Counted from the first letter of the stretch, positions 15,757 through 25,091 are shown. The stretch: DNA of 64,000 bases from Rhodobacterales bacterium (GCA_021155205.1 JAJNPS010000018.1:1-64000), one strand, 5' to 3'. Numbers and translations: made by a program. The notes: a model not told the origin generated them from the sequence alone.

Positions 15757-16115
15757 AACTCCTTGCGCCGCACCCATGCCCGATCCCCCGCCGCACGGCG
15801 CCCCGGGCAGCAAAAAGGCCTGCCCGGCGGCGCAGGGGACAATTGCGACAGGATACCGCCGCTTTCCGCTGACCACTTCGCAAATCGACAAAACTATGTC
15901 GCTAAATCACCGGGCCGGTCGCAAATCTGTGATGATGTGCCGAAAGCGGACGTTGACGGCACGCCGAAAAAGATGCGCAATGGTTCTCGGACGGTGCAAT
16001 GCCTGCCCTTTCCTGCTGCGACGGGCCTGATCGGGTTCGGGCTCGGTGCAAGGGGTTGGCAGGTCTGCGCATCGCACACAAGAAACGTAAAAAATCATTC
16101 TTCAGGGAGACTGGT
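15757..16115. other. Intergenic region ahead of the first ABC operon
   Basis: These 359 bases have no convincing gene. A GC-rich inverted repeat near 15800-15830 (CGGGCAG...CTGCCCG) lacks a T-run, so it is not a clear terminator. CGACA-N6-TGTCG at 15886-15901 is a small inverted repeat that could be an operator. The last part (16090-16115) has a TTCAGGGAGA ribosome site for the binding-protein gene. The promoter itself was not identified. Confidence 0.4.
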
Positions 16116-17753
16116 ATGACCGACACCAACACCGCAACCGGACAACTTCACCCGGCGGCCAAGATGTATGCGGACGAACATCGCCGGGGCGAATTGAGCC
16201 GCCGCGAGTTTCTCAGCCGCACGACGGCACTGGGCGTATCGGCCGCCGCCGCCTATGGCCTGATCGGGCTGCAGGCGCCGGCCAGGGCACAGGACGCCAA
16301 GGTGGGCGGCGTGATCCGCTGCGCGATGGAAGTCAAGGCGCAGAAAGACCCGCGTACGGCCGACTGGCCCCATATCGCCAACGTCTACCGCGGCTGGCTG
16401 GAATATCTGATCCAGTATAATGCCGATGCCACGTTCGAAGGCCGCCTGCTGGAAAGCTGGGAAGCCAATGCCGACGCGACCGAATACACGCTGAAGGTCC
16501 GCCCCGGCGTGACCTGGAACAACGGCGACGCCTTCACCGCCGATGACGTGGTGCGGATGTTCACGCGCTGGACAGATGCCTCGGTCGAAGGCAACGCGAT
16601 GGCGTCGCGCTTCCTGGGGCTGGTCAACCCGGAAACCAAGTCGCTGCGCGATGGCGCGGTGGTCAAGGTCGACGACATGACCGTCAAGCTGATGATGTCG
16701 CAATCGGACGTGGCCGTCGTGCCGAACCTGGCCGATTATCCGGCCGCCGTGGTCCATTCGTCCTATGTGGACGGATCGGACCCCTCGACCAACCCCATCG
16801 GCACCGGCCCCTACATCCCCCAGGAAGTGTCGGTCGGCCAGCGTGCCATTCTGGTGCGTGCCCCGAACCATACCTGGTGGGGCGGCACGGCGCCGCTGGA
16901 TGAAATCCGCTACATCGACTTTGGCACCGACCCCTCGGCCATGCTGGCACTGGCGGGTTCGGACGAAATCGACACCAACTACGAGACCACCGGCGATTTC
17001 ATCGAACAGCTTGATGCCCTTGGCTGGAAAAAGCTGGAGGCGGTGACGGCAGCGACCATCGTGATGCGGATGAACTCGGCCTCGAGCGACCTTTACAAGG
17101 ACAAGGCCGTTCGTCAGGCCATCCAGCTGGCGGTCGATCCAAAGATCGTTCTGGAACTGGGCTACAATGGACTTGGCATCACAGCCGAGAACCACCATGC
17201 CAGCCCGATCCATCCCGAATACGCCAAGCTTCCGGCGCAGACGCTCAATCCCGGTGGCTTGAAGGCTGCGCTCGAGGCTGCCGGGCTGGGCGACACCGAA
17301 CTGGAGCTGATTTCGCTGGATGACGGCTGGGAAGCGAACTCGACGGCAGCGGTCGCATCGCAGCTGGTGGATGCCGGGGCCAAGATCAAGCATACCGTGA
17401 TGCCGGGTTCGACCTTCTGGAACGACTGGCAGAAATACCCGTTCTCGTCCACCACCTGGAACCATCGCCCGCTGGCGGTGCAGAACATGGCGCTGGCCTA
17501 TACCTCGACCGGATCGTGGAACGAGACCGGTATGGCCAACCCGGACTTTGACGCGGCGATGACCCGTGCCCTTGCGCTGGCAGACGCGGACAAGCGCCGT
17601 GAGGAAATGGTGACGCTGGAGACGATCCTGCAAGGCGAAGGCTACATCATCAACCCGTTCTGGCGCTCGATCTTCCGGCACGCCAAGGAGGGTATCAACG
17701 TCGAGATGCACCCCTCGTTCGAACACCAGCACTACAAGTGGTCCGTGGCCTGA
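16116..17753 (+). CDS. ABC transporter substrate-binding protein, peptide/nickel type
   Basis: A 545-residue exported receptor of SBP family 5 (DppA/OppA). The N-terminus has a Tat-type signal with twin Arg (LSRREFLSRTTALGVSAAAA) and cleavage near ARAQDA. The mature part begins GGVIRCAMEVK; it has the family motifs YTLKVRPGVTWNNGDAFTAD and NPIGTGPYIPQEV. An in-frame extension upstream of ATG 16116 is excluded because a GGGAG ribosome site precedes this ATG and the signal starts here. The gene heads an operon with two permeases and a fused ATPase. The ligand is not evident; peptides or similar small solutes are likely. Confidence 0.9.
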   Translation: MTDTNTATGQLHPAAKMYADEHRRGELSRREFLSRTTALGVSAAAAYGLIGLQAPARAQDAKVGGVIRCAMEVKAQKDPRTADWPHIANVYRGWLEYLIQYNADATFEGRLLESWEANADATEYTLKVRPGVTWNNGDAFTADDVVRMFTRWTDASVEGNAMASRFLGLVNPETKSLRDGAVVKVDDMTVKLMMSQSDVAVVPNLADYPAAVVHSSYVDGSDPSTNPIGTGPYIPQEVSVGQRAILVRAPNHTWWGGTAPLDEIRYIDFGTDPSAMLALAGSDEIDTNYETTGDFIEQLDALGWKKLEAVTAATIVMRMNSASSDLYKDKAVRQAIQLAVDPKIVLELGYNGLGITAENHHASPIHPEYAKLPAQTLNPGGLKAALEAAGLGDTELELISLDDGWEANSTAAVASQLVDAGAKIKHTVMPGSTFWNDWQKYPFSSTTWNHRPLAVQNMALAYTSTGSWNETGMANPDFDAAMTRALALADADKRREEMVTLETILQGEGYIINPFWRSIFRHAKEGINVEMHPSFEHQHYKWSVA

Positions 17754-17774
17754 TCCACGGGGCATGTGCCCGAC

Positions 17775-17798
17775 GGGGGTGCCGCATCCGGCACCCCC
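17775..17798 (+). promoter_or_regulatory. Intercistronic stem-loop after binding-protein gene
   Basis: GGGGGTGCC and GGCACCCCC form a perfect 9-bp stem with a 6-base loop, between the binding-protein gene and the permease gene. No T-run follows, so it is less likely a terminator than a stem that protects the upstream mRNA from 3' exonucleases. Such stems commonly raise binding-protein levels over permease levels in ABC operons. Confidence 0.5.
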
Positions 17799-17873
17799 AC
17801 CCCCCATTCCAACTTGCGCGACCGGGCCCGGTGCCCCTGAACCTTGCGGCCCCGGCGCAATGAGGGTTACATC

Positions 17874-18980
17874 ATGCTGACATTCATCGCGCGGCGATTT
17901 GGTTTGATGGTGCTGACCGCCATCTGCCTGACATTCATCGTCTTTTTCCTGACCAACCTGCGTCCCAATCTGGAAAAGCTGGCCCGCACCGAAGGCTCGG
18001 TCCGGATGACCGAAGAGGCGGTGGACCGTTGGATCATCGAAAACGGCCATGGCGGGTCGATGGTCGGGCGCTATGCGCAATGGATGGGCCTGGCGCCGGG
18101 CTGGGTGCTGACGGACGACAAGGGCGTCACCCGCGGCCGCTGCATCGACGCCGGCGTCGCGGCGGAGGCTGCCCCGCGCTATTGCGGCATCCTGCAGGGC
18201 GACTGGGGCTTTTCGACGTTCTTCAAGAAACCCGTTTTTTCTTCGGTGATGGAAAAACTGGGGGCCACTGCCTGGCTGATGCTGGCGGTGATGCTGGTGA
18301 TGGTGCCGGCCTCGTTGCTGATCGGGGTCATATCGGGCATGCGCGAAGGGTCGCGGACGGACCGCGCGCTGTCGACCTTTGCCATCGCCTCGACCGCGAC
18401 GCCGGAATATGTGTCCGGCGTTGTGCTGGTGGCGATCTTTGCCTCGGCCACGGCCGGCATCTCGCCGATCCTCACCGAATGGGGCTGGCTTGGCGGCGAC
18501 GGCTTTCTGGGCGACCGCAAGACGCTGTTCCTGGGGTCCGCCACCTCTGCGCTGGACGGCATCACCTTCTGGAACTTTACCCTGCCGGTGCTGACCATCG
18601 CCCTTTACGGCATCGGTTACATCGCGCGGATGACCCGCGCCTCGATGACCGAGGTGATGACGCAGCAATACATCCGCACCGCCCGGCTGAAGGGCGTGCC
18701 CTTTGGGGCCGTGGTGATGAAGCACGCCCTGCGCAATGCGCTGATCGCGCCCTTTACCGTCATCATGCTGCAGTTTCCCTGGCTGTTGAACGGCGTGGTG
18801 ATTGTCGAGAGCCTGTTCAACTACAAGGGCTTCGGCTGGACGCTGGTGCAGGCCGCCAGCAACAACGACATCGAACTGCTGCTCGGATGTTCGGTGGTGG
18901 CGGTGTTCGTCGTTCTTGTGACGCAGCTGATCTCCGACATCGGCTACGTGTTCCTCAACCCCCGCATACGGCTATCGTGA
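17874..18980 (+). CDS. ABC transporter permease, DppB/OppB type
   Basis: A 368-residue inner-membrane protein. The first membrane segment (FIARRFGLMVLTAICLTFIV) is followed by a long hydrophilic periplasmic stretch (about residues 30-115). The C-terminal BPD_transp_1 domain carries the coupling region RTARLKGVPFGAVVMKHALR (EAA-loop-like). The start is ATG 17874; upstream codons in frame do not look like protein. It pairs with the next permease to form the channel and is 10 bp from it. The family's usual length is about 310-340; the extra length lies in the periplasmic insert. Confidence 0.9.
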   Translation: MLTFIARRFGLMVLTAICLTFIVFFLTNLRPNLEKLARTEGSVRMTEEAVDRWIIENGHGGSMVGRYAQWMGLAPGWVLTDDKGVTRGRCIDAGVAAEAAPRYCGILQGDWGFSTFFKKPVFSSVMEKLGATAWLMLAVMLVMVPASLLIGVISGMREGSRTDRALSTFAIASTATPEYVSGVVLVAIFASATAGISPILTEWGWLGGDGFLGDRKTLFLGSATSALDGITFWNFTLPVLTIALYGIGYIARMTRASMTEVMTQQYIRTARLKGVPFGAVVMKHALRNALIAPFTVIMLQFPWLLNGVVIVESLFNYKGFGWTLVQAASNNDIELLLGCSVVAVFVVLVTQLISDIGYVFLNPRIRLS

Positions 18981-18990
18981 GGAGACCCTG

Positions 18991-20430
18991 ATGGAAACGC
19001 TCACCTGGACTGGAAATGCCGGCACCTACCTCAACCCCGTCCTTGCCGCGGCCCTGGCGGCGTTCGGCGTGGCCCTGCTGGCGCAGATCGTTCTCGGCGT
19101 CTTTAGCGGTGCTGCGGCCAGCGTGTCGGCGCAGGGCAACACGCTGGTCGCGCGGCGCAGTCCCTTTGACTTTGCCGTGCTGGCGGTGCGCAGCATCGGG
19201 CTGCTGATCCTGGCGCTGGCCGTGCTTTACCTGGTGATCGGCATCGTGACGCCCGGTGTGCCCTCCAAGGGCATCATCGGTGCCGCATCGACGCAGTTCC
19301 TGCCCGTCTGGGCGGCGCTGATCGCGACATTCGTGCTGTGCATCCTCTACAAGCGCAGGCTGGGCCTGCTGGGCAAGCTGTTCGACAGCCCGGTCGGCAT
19401 GGTCGGTTTCGGGCTGGTGATGTTCTGGGTCTACACGGCGATCTTTGCTGACTTCATCATCACGATGGACCCGATCTCGCAGTTCGGCCGGGTCAAGAAC
19501 CCACCCCCCGGCACGCCCTTGGTGGCCCCCGCCGAGGGACAATACGCCTATTTCCTGCTGGGCGCCGACCATCTGGCGCGCGACGTCTTCAGCCGGGTCG
19601 TTATGGGCGCGCGGCGGGTGTTGATGATTGCGCCCGCAGCGACCGCGTTCGCCTTCATGGTGGGCGTGACGCTGGGCCTGCCTGCAGGGTATTTCGGCGG
19701 CAAGCTGGACACGATCCTGTCGTTCATCTCCAACCTCGTTTTGGCCTTCCCGGTGATCCTGCTGTTCTACCTGCTGGTCACGCCGGAGATCCGCAACACC
19801 GGCATCCCGATCTACCTGGCCGCAGTGCTGTTCTTCTTTCCGATCGTGTTCTTCTGCATCCTCTTTCAGTCGCGCTACTTCACCGACCCGCCCAAGCGGA
19901 ACCTTCTGATCGGCGCGACGCTGGTGATCGGGCTCTGGGCCTATTCGGGGCTGGCCTTCAATGCCGATCCGATCCGCTATCTGATCGGTCGCCCCATCTG
20001 GTCGATGGACCCGAACCTCTTGAACGTGTTCGTGTCGGTCGTCTTCGTGAACTCGCCCACCGTGTTCCGCATCGTGCGGGGGATCGTGATGGACCTCAAG
20101 GCGCGCGATTATGTGGCGGCCGGAATGACGCGCGGCGAAAGCCCCTGGTACATCATGCTGTGGGAAATTCTGCCCAATGCGCGCGGGCCGCTGATCGTCG
20201 ATTTCTGCCTGCGCATCGGGTACACCACGATCCTTTTGGGAACGCTTGGCTTCTTTGGCCTGGGCGTCAGCCCGGAAAGCCCGGATTGGGGATCGACCAT
20301 CGACGACGGGCGCAAGCTCCTGTCGCTCTATCTGCACCCCGCCGTCACCCCGGCCCTGGCGCTGATGAGCCTGGTGCTTGGGCTGAACCTTCTGGCGGAT
20401 GGGCTGCGCGAGGAATCCTTGCGGGACTGA
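18991..20430 (+). CDS. ABC transporter permease, DppC/OppC type, long form
   Basis: A 479-residue permease, clearly longer than typical DppC (about 300 residues). The N-terminal 120 residues add three hydrophobic segments (such as ALAAFGVALLAQIVLGVFSG and SIGLLILALAVLYLVIGIV). The usual part follows: FDSPVGMVGFGLVMFWVYTA, GADHLARDVFSRVVMGARR, and the coupling region AGMTRGESPWYIMLWEILPN. An internal segment of about 70 residues around 270-340 also has membrane character. It is co-transcribed with the flanking genes. The domain assignment is secure; the role of the extra segments is unknown. Confidence 0.87.
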   Translation: METLTWTGNAGTYLNPVLAAALAAFGVALLAQIVLGVFSGAAASVSAQGNTLVARRSPFDFAVLAVRSIGLLILALAVLYLVIGIVTPGVPSKGIIGAASTQFLPVWAALIATFVLCILYKRRLGLLGKLFDSPVGMVGFGLVMFWVYTAIFADFIITMDPISQFGRVKNPPPGTPLVAPAEGQYAYFLLGADHLARDVFSRVVMGARRVLMIAPAATAFAFMVGVTLGLPAGYFGGKLDTILSFISNLVLAFPVILLFYLLVTPEIRNTGIPIYLAAVLFFFPIVFFCILFQSRYFTDPPKRNLLIGATLVIGLWAYSGLAFNADPIRYLIGRPIWSMDPNLLNVFVSVVFVNSPTVFRIVRGIVMDLKARDYVAAGMTRGESPWYIMLWEILPNARGPLIVDFCLRIGYTTILLGTLGFFGLGVSPESPDWGSTIDDGRKLLSLYLHPAVTPALALMSLVLGLNLLADGLREESLRD

Positions 20431-20462
20431 AGCCCTTCACCGGTCATAAACATTCCGGGGGT

Positions 20463-20480
20463 CCGGGGGCTGGTCCCCGG
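20463..20480 (+). promoter_or_regulatory. Small GC-rich stem-loop between permease and ATPase genes
   Basis: CCGGGG and CCCCGG pair across a 6-base loop in the 82-base gap after the permease. No T-run follows, so it is read as an mRNA-processing or stabilising stem within the operon, not as a terminator. The evidence is only the inverted repeat. Confidence 0.3.
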
Positions 20481-20512
20481 GTTCCACCATCCAACCCAAG
20501 CGCGAGGCCGCC

Positions 20513-22594
20513 ATGGCAGACTGGGACCCTTCTCAACCGATCCTCGACATCAGGAACCTGTCGATCTCGTTCTTTACGCGCATGCGCGAAATCCCCGCTG
20601 TGATGGATTTCTCCTGCACCGTTATGGCGGGCGAGGCGATGGGGTTGGTGGGCGAGAGCGGCTGCGGCAAGTCGACCGTGGCGCTGGCCGTCATGCGCTA
20701 TCTGGGCAAGAACGGCGCGATCACGGCTGGGTCGATCACCTTCAAGGGCCGCGACCTGACCAACATGGATGACGAAGAGCTGCGCCAGATCCGCGGCTCC
20801 GAGATCGCGATGATCTATCAAGAACCGATGGCGTCCCTGAACCCCGCGATGAAGATCGGCGCGCAACTGGCCGAAGTGCCGATGATCCATCAGGGCATGT
20901 CCAGGGCCGAGGCCTGGAAACTGGCGCGCCAGATCGTCGCCGATGTCCGCCTGCCCGACCCCGACCGGATCATCAACGCCTATCCCCACCAGCTGTCGGG
21001 CGGCCAGCAGCAGCGCATCGTCATCGCGATGGCCCTGATGTCGAAACCTGCCCTACTGATCCTCGATGAACCCACCACCGCGCTGGACGTGACCGTCGAG
21101 GCGGGCATCGTCGATCTGGTCAAGGCGCTGGGGGAAAAGTACGGCACCTCCATCCTGTTCATCAGCCACAACCTTGGCCTGATCATGGATGTCTGCGACC
21201 GCATCTGCGTGATGTATTCCGGCGAGGCGGTGGAAACCGGCAACGTCACCGAAGTCTTTGACAAGATGCGCCACCCCTACACTCAGGCGCTGTTCCGGTC
21301 GATCCCGCTGCCGGGCGCCGACAAGAATTCGCGCCCGCTTGTTTCCATCCCCGGCAATTTCCCCCTGCCCCACGAGCGCCCGCAGGGATGCAATTTCGGG
21401 CCGCGCTGCGATTATTTCGAGGCCGGGCGCTGCGATGCCGGGGACGTACCGATGTCGGAGGTTCCGGGTGGCGACCGGCACGGCTCGCGCTGTGTGAAAT
21501 GGTCCGAAATCGACTGGGACGCGCCCCTGGTGGCCAAGGCGCCAAAGGAAAAGGCCACCCTCGGCAAGGTCGTGCTGAAGATGGAGGACCTGAAAAAATA
21601 CTATTCGGTGTCCGGTGGAGCCTTTGGCGGCGGCATGAAAAAGGTCGTCAAGGCCAACGAGACCCTGAGCTTCGAGGCGCGCGAGGGCGAAACGCTGGCC
21701 ATCGTCGGTGAATCCGGCTGCGGCAAGTCGACATTCGCCAAGGTGCTGATGGGGCTGGAGACGGCGACCTCCGGCTCGATTCTTCTTTTCGACGAAAACG
21801 TCCAGTCCACTCCGATCCAGCAGCGCAATACAGATACCGTTTCATCGGTCCAGATGGTGTTCCAGAACCCGTTCGACACGCTGAACCCGTCGATGAATGT
21901 CGGCCGCCAGATCATCCGCGCATTGGAGATTTTCCATTACGGCAAGTCAGACGAGGAACGCCACAACCGGATGCTTGAGCTTCTGGACCTGGTGAAGCTG
22001 CCGCGCGCCTTTGCCGACCGGATGCCGCGCCAGCTGTCGGGCGGACAGAAACAGCGAGTGGGCATTGCGCGCGCCTTTGCGGGCGGGGCCAAGGTGGTGG
22101 TGGCGGATGAACCCGTTTCGGCGCTCGACGTGTCCGTTCAGGCCGCCGTCACCGACCTCTTGATGGACATCCAGCGCGAGAACAAGACGACGCTTCTGTT
22201 CATCAGCCATGACCTGAGCATCGTGCGCTATCTGTCCGACCGGGTGATGGTGATGTATCTGGGCCATGTGGTCGAGATGGGCACCACCGATCAGGTGTTC
22301 CAGCCGCCCTACCATCCCTATACCGAGGCGCTGCTGTCCGCCGTGCCGATTGCCGACACCAAGGTGATCCGCAAGCGCATCGTGCTGGAGGGCGACATCC
22401 CGTCGGCGATGAACCCGCCGCCGGGCTGCCCGTTCCAGACCCGTTGCCGGTGGAAATCCCAGGTGCCGGGCGGCCTGTGCGAACGCGACGTGCCCCCGGT
22501 CAAGGTCCTGGCCGGCGGGCATCAGATCAAGTGCCACCTGGGCGACGAGGTGCTGGCAACGATGGAGCCGGTGATCAAGATCGCGGCGGAATAG
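20513..22594 (+). CDS. Fused double ATP-binding protein of peptide-type ABC transporter (DppD-DppF)
   Basis: The 693-residue protein holds two complete ATPase modules in one chain. Module 1 (about residues 1-320) has Walker A GESGCGKSTVAL, signature LSGGQQQRI and Walker B LLILDEPTTALD. Module 2 (about residues 345-680) has GESGCGKSTFAK, LSGGQKQRV and VVVADEPVSALD. Each module ends in the Cys-containing oligopeptide C-terminal domain (GCNFGPRCDYFEAGRC and PPGCPFQTRCRWKS) that may hold an Fe-S cluster in relatives. DppD and DppF are usually separate genes. It powers the permease pair encoded just upstream. Confidence 0.92.
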   Translation: MADWDPSQPILDIRNLSISFFTRMREIPAVMDFSCTVMAGEAMGLVGESGCGKSTVALAVMRYLGKNGAITAGSITFKGRDLTNMDDEELRQIRGSEIAMIYQEPMASLNPAMKIGAQLAEVPMIHQGMSRAEAWKLARQIVADVRLPDPDRIINAYPHQLSGGQQQRIVIAMALMSKPALLILDEPTTALDVTVEAGIVDLVKALGEKYGTSILFISHNLGLIMDVCDRICVMYSGEAVETGNVTEVFDKMRHPYTQALFRSIPLPGADKNSRPLVSIPGNFPLPHERPQGCNFGPRCDYFEAGRCDAGDVPMSEVPGGDRHGSRCVKWSEIDWDAPLVAKAPKEKATLGKVVLKMEDLKKYYSVSGGAFGGGMKKVVKANETLSFEAREGETLAIVGESGCGKSTFAKVLMGLETATSGSILLFDENVQSTPIQQRNTDTVSSVQMVFQNPFDTLNPSMNVGRQIIRALEIFHYGKSDEERHNRMLELLDLVKLPRAFADRMPRQLSGGQKQRVGIARAFAGGAKVVVADEPVSALDVSVQAAVTDLLMDIQRENKTTLLFISHDLSIVRYLSDRVMVMYLGHVVEMGTTDQVFQPPYHPYTEALLSAVPIADTKVIRKRIVLEGDIPSAMNPPPGCPFQTRCRWKSQVPGGLCERDVPPVKVLAGGHQIKCHLGDEVLATMEPVIKIAAE

Positions 22595-22638
22595 ACGATT
22601 TTTCGGCATGCGTGTCCGGCGGAGCGGACCACACCACC

Positions 22639-23259
22639 CTATTCGAGGATCGCCACCACATAGGCGGTGGTCTCATCATAGGGCGGAACGCCGTCATACT
22701 CTTCAACAGCCGCAGGCCCGGCATTGTAGGCAGCCAGCGCCAGCCGCCACGAGCCGAACTTGTCATACATGCGCCGCAGGTAGCGCGCGCCGCCCTCGAG
22801 ATTCTCGGCCGGGTTCGCAATGTCGACGCCCAGATGGTCGGCAGTGGTCGGCATCAGCTGCGCCAGACCTACGGCGCCTTTGGCCGAAACGGCGGACGGG
22901 TCCCAGCCTGATTCTCGCTGAACCAGGCGCAGGTACAGGTCTTCGGGCACGCCATGTTTGGCGGCGGCGGCCTTGGCGACGTCAAGATATTCGCCCCTGT
23001 ACTTGCCGCGATAGGCCGGTGCGGTGTCGTCCCCGGCGGCGGCCTTCTTCTTTTTCGCGTTCGGGGTCAGACGTTCCGACCCGCTATATTGTGTGGCCAG
23101 CCGACCGTCGAGCAACTCTGCTTGTTTGCTGAAGATTGCGTTGCGCGATTGTGACGACCCGCTCAGGTTCAGGCCTTCGGACAGCACAGGACTGCCCGCA
23201 GGGGCCAGCGGCACGCAGAAGAAAAGGGTCGCACCAAGGCGGCCTGTCACCGATCGCAT
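22639..23259 (-). CDS. Lytic transglycosylase, SLT domain
   Basis: A 206-residue exported protein that cleaves peptidoglycan glycan strands to 1,6-anhydro ends. The SLT domain occupies about residues 90-200: VQRESGWDPSAVS carries the catalytic Glu, then GLAQLMPTTADHLG and LALAAYNAGPAAV. A weak hydrophobic N-terminus (LGATLFFCVPLAPAGSP) may be a signal. The gene runs opposite to the ABC operon and to ssb, so it is a single-gene unit. The product is smaller than Slt70-like enzymes and near the size of VirB1-type housekeeping lysozymes. Confidence 0.85.
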   Translation of the reverse strand: MRSVTGRLGATLFFCVPLAPAGSPVLSEGLNLSGSSQSRNAIFSKQAELLDGRLATQYSGSERLTPNAKKKKAAAGDDTAPAYRGKYRGEYLDVAKAAAAKHGVPEDLYLRLVQRESGWDPSAVSAKGAVGLAQLMPTTADHLGVDIANPAENLEGGARYLRRMYDKFGSWRLALAAYNAGPAAVEEYDGVPPYDETTAYVVAILE

Positions 23260-23418
23260 CCCACACCCAAACCAGCAGCGCCCCTATCCGGCCCTGCCAT
23301 GACAGCGGGGGACTATAAGGGATCAGCCATGCTTTTCCAGCCCCCCGTGCCGGCCTGGTCCCAGGCCTCCCCTGCCCCGCGCGGACAACCGCCAAGCCGC
23401 TGGTTGAGGCCGCCCCCT

Positions 23419-23433
23419 GAACGCATTAAGAAC
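23419..23433. promoter_or_regulatory. LexA (SOS) box upstream of ssb
   Basis: GAAC-GCATTAA-GAAC matches exactly the reverse complement of the alphaproteobacterial SOS box GTTC-N7-GTTC. It lies 56 bases before the ssb ATG. ssb is a known SOS gene in several alphaproteobacteria. The pattern match is direct and regulation is inferred. Confidence 0.65.
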
Positions 23434-23488
23434 TTCATTAACCAATTCCGGCGAGCCTGCCGGGGTCAAGGGAATCAGGGAGTGCGTC

Positions 23489-24001
23489 ATGGCTGGGTCG
23501 GTCAACAAGGTCATCATCGTCGGCAATCTGGGGCGCGACCCCGAGGTGCGCAGTTTCCCCAATGGCGGCAAGGTGGTGAACCTGCGCATCGCCACGTCGG
23601 AAACCTGGCGCGACAAGGCATCGGGCGAACGCAAGGAACGCACCGAATGGCACTCGGTCGCAATCTTCAACGAGGCCCTGGGAAAGATTGCGGAACAGTA
23701 CCTGAAAAAAGGCTCGACGGTCTATATCGAGGGCCAGCTTGAAACCCGCAAATGGCAGGACCAGTCGGGCGCCGACCGCTACACGACCGAAATCGTGCTG
23801 CGCCAGTTCCGGGGCGAGTTGACGCTGCTGGGCGGTCGCGACGGCGGGTCGGGTGGCGGCGGTGGCGGCGGGTATGAAGATCGCGGCGGCGGTGATGACT
23901 TTGGCGGTGGTCAGTCGTCCGGTGGCGGATCGCGCGGCGGATCGTCCGGTGGCGGTGGCGGTGGCAGCCGTCCCGACCTGGACGACGAAATCCCGTTCTG
24001 A
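23489..24001 (+). CDS. ssb: Single-stranded DNA-binding protein
   Basis: A 170-residue tetrameric SSB. The OB fold (residues 1-115) starts MAGSVNKVIIVGNLGRDPEV and has EWHSVAIFNEALGKIAEQYL. The linker (about residues 120-160) is nearly pure Gly/Ser/Asp. The acidic tip DLDDEIPF is the docking site for replication and repair partners. A GGGAG-like ribosome site and a LexA box lie upstream, so induction by DNA damage is likely. It is transcribed alone, away from the lytic transglycosylase. Confidence 0.96.
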   Translation: MAGSVNKVIIVGNLGRDPEVRSFPNGGKVVNLRIATSETWRDKASGERKERTEWHSVAIFNEALGKIAEQYLKKGSTVYIEGQLETRKWQDQSGADRYTTEIVLRQFRGELTLLGGRDGGSGGGGGGGYEDRGGGDDFGGGQSSGGGSRGGSSGGGGGGSRPDLDDEIPF

Positions 24002-24263
24002 CGACGCCGGCAATCCGGCCCGGACGACCGGCAATCATTCGGGCCAGTTGCAGGGACGCATAGCCGCAACGCCCGCAGCAACTTGGGGTCTGCGACGGGC
24101 ATGGGGTGGTACCACCTGCCCGCGTCGGGCGGCATTTCGCGTGACGAGCGCGCATCTGGACCTTGGCCGACTATTTCCCTATATATTCAGTCAGGATCAG
24201 CCTCCATGTCGGGCGGCTGACAGGCTCGGGCGATGGTCGGGCCAATACCCTTGCGAGAATGAC

Positions 24264-24629
24264 ATGACCCACCAGCCGCAGGACAAGATCGAAGGCGCGC
24301 CGCTGATCCGGCCGTCGAGCACCGACCATCCGCTATACGAGACGGTGGCCGATGCCTGTCGGACCGTGTTCGACCCTGAAATTCCGGTGAACATCTTTGA
24401 CCTTGGGCTGGTCTACACGATCGACATCGACCCCGAAAATGCCGTCAACATCACGATGACGCTGACCGCCCCCGGCTGCCCCGTGGCGGGGGAGATGCCG
24501 GGCTGGGTTGCCGATGCGGTGGGTGCGGTGCCGGGCATCAAGCAGGTTGACGTCGCGATGACCTTCGATCCGCCCTGGGGCATGGACATGATGTCCGACG
24601 AGGCCAAGCTGGAACTTGGTTTCATGTAA
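24264..24629 (+). CDS. SufT-like iron-sulfur assembly protein (DUF59/MIP18)
   Basis: A 121-residue protein of the MIP18/DUF59 family. It has DPEIPVNIFDLGLVY and the Cys-containing TLTAPGCPVAG, both conserved in SufT and PaaD-like members, and the C-terminal DPPWGMDMMSDEAK. SufT helps mature Fe-S proteins. The start is ATG 24264; an in-frame upstream extension overlaps the Gly-rich end of ssb and is not real. It precedes an IscA-like gene by about 100 bp, a pairing that supports an Fe-S role. The rest of the SUF operon is not in the window. Confidence 0.85.
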   Translation: MTHQPQDKIEGAPLIRPSSTDHPLYETVADACRTVFDPEIPVNIFDLGLVYTIDIDPENAVNITMTLTAPGCPVAGEMPGWVADAVGAVPGIKQVDVAMTFDPPWGMDMMSDEAKLELGFM

Positions 24630-24731
24630 CCGCGCGCCTTGCCCGCGCCGCGCCAATCCCCGGCGTGCCACAAGGTCTTGAAACAGAACCGCTTCGGGAT
24701 TATCTTCTCGCCAAGGAAAAGGACCATTCCC

Positions 24732-25091
24732 ATGTTCGGCATTCCCGGCAAAGCCGCTGTCACCATCACCCCAGCGGCCCGCGCGCAGATCGCGAAGCTG
24801 ATGGCGAAAGAGGGGTCGTCCGGGCTGCGCATCGGCGTGAAAAAGGGCGGCTGTGCGGGGATGGAATACACCATGGACTATGTGTCCTCGGTCAATCCGC
24901 TGGACGAGGTGGTCGAAGAGGACGGCGCACGGGTGATGATCGCACCGATGGCGCAGATGTTCCTGATCGGCACAGAGATCGACTATGAGACCGAACTGCT
25001 GTCCGCAGGCTTCAGGTTCCGCAACCCGAATGTCGCCGAGGCCTGCGGCTGCGGCGAGAGCATCAAGTTCAAGGATGTCGCCGCCGAATAG
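24732..25091 (+). CDS. IscA/SufA-type iron-sulfur scaffold or carrier protein
   Basis: A 119-residue HesB/IscA-family protein. The three ligand Cys are present: KKGGCAGMEY (about residue 44) and EACGCGES near the C-terminus. Such A-type carriers receive clusters from the scaffold and pass them to apo-proteins. The start is ATG 24732 (MFGIPGKAAVTITPAARA). It follows the SufT-like gene on the same strand and is followed by a palindromic intergenic element. SufA or ErpA cannot be told apart from sequence alone, so no symbol is given. Confidence 0.88.
   Translation: MFGIPGKAAVTITPAARAQIAKLMAKEGSSGLRIGVKKGGCAGMEYTMDYVSSVNPLDEVVEEDGARVMIAPMAQMFLIGTEIDYETELLSAGFRFRNPNVAEACGCGESIKFKDVAAE

Noticed and set aside
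15795..15830. Hairpin with CGGGCAG/CTGCCCG arms after the AraC gene
   Set aside because: No T-run and a long A-rich loop; not called a terminator.
16095..18725. An 876-codon open frame on the minus strand opposite the first ABC operon
   Set aside because: It mirrors the binding-protein and permease genes, is rich in His/Gly/Arg from antisense GC codons, and shows no family motif or ribosome site.
23820..23990. GGCGGT-type short repeats resembling a minisatellite
   Set aside because: They encode the Gly-rich linker of SSB.
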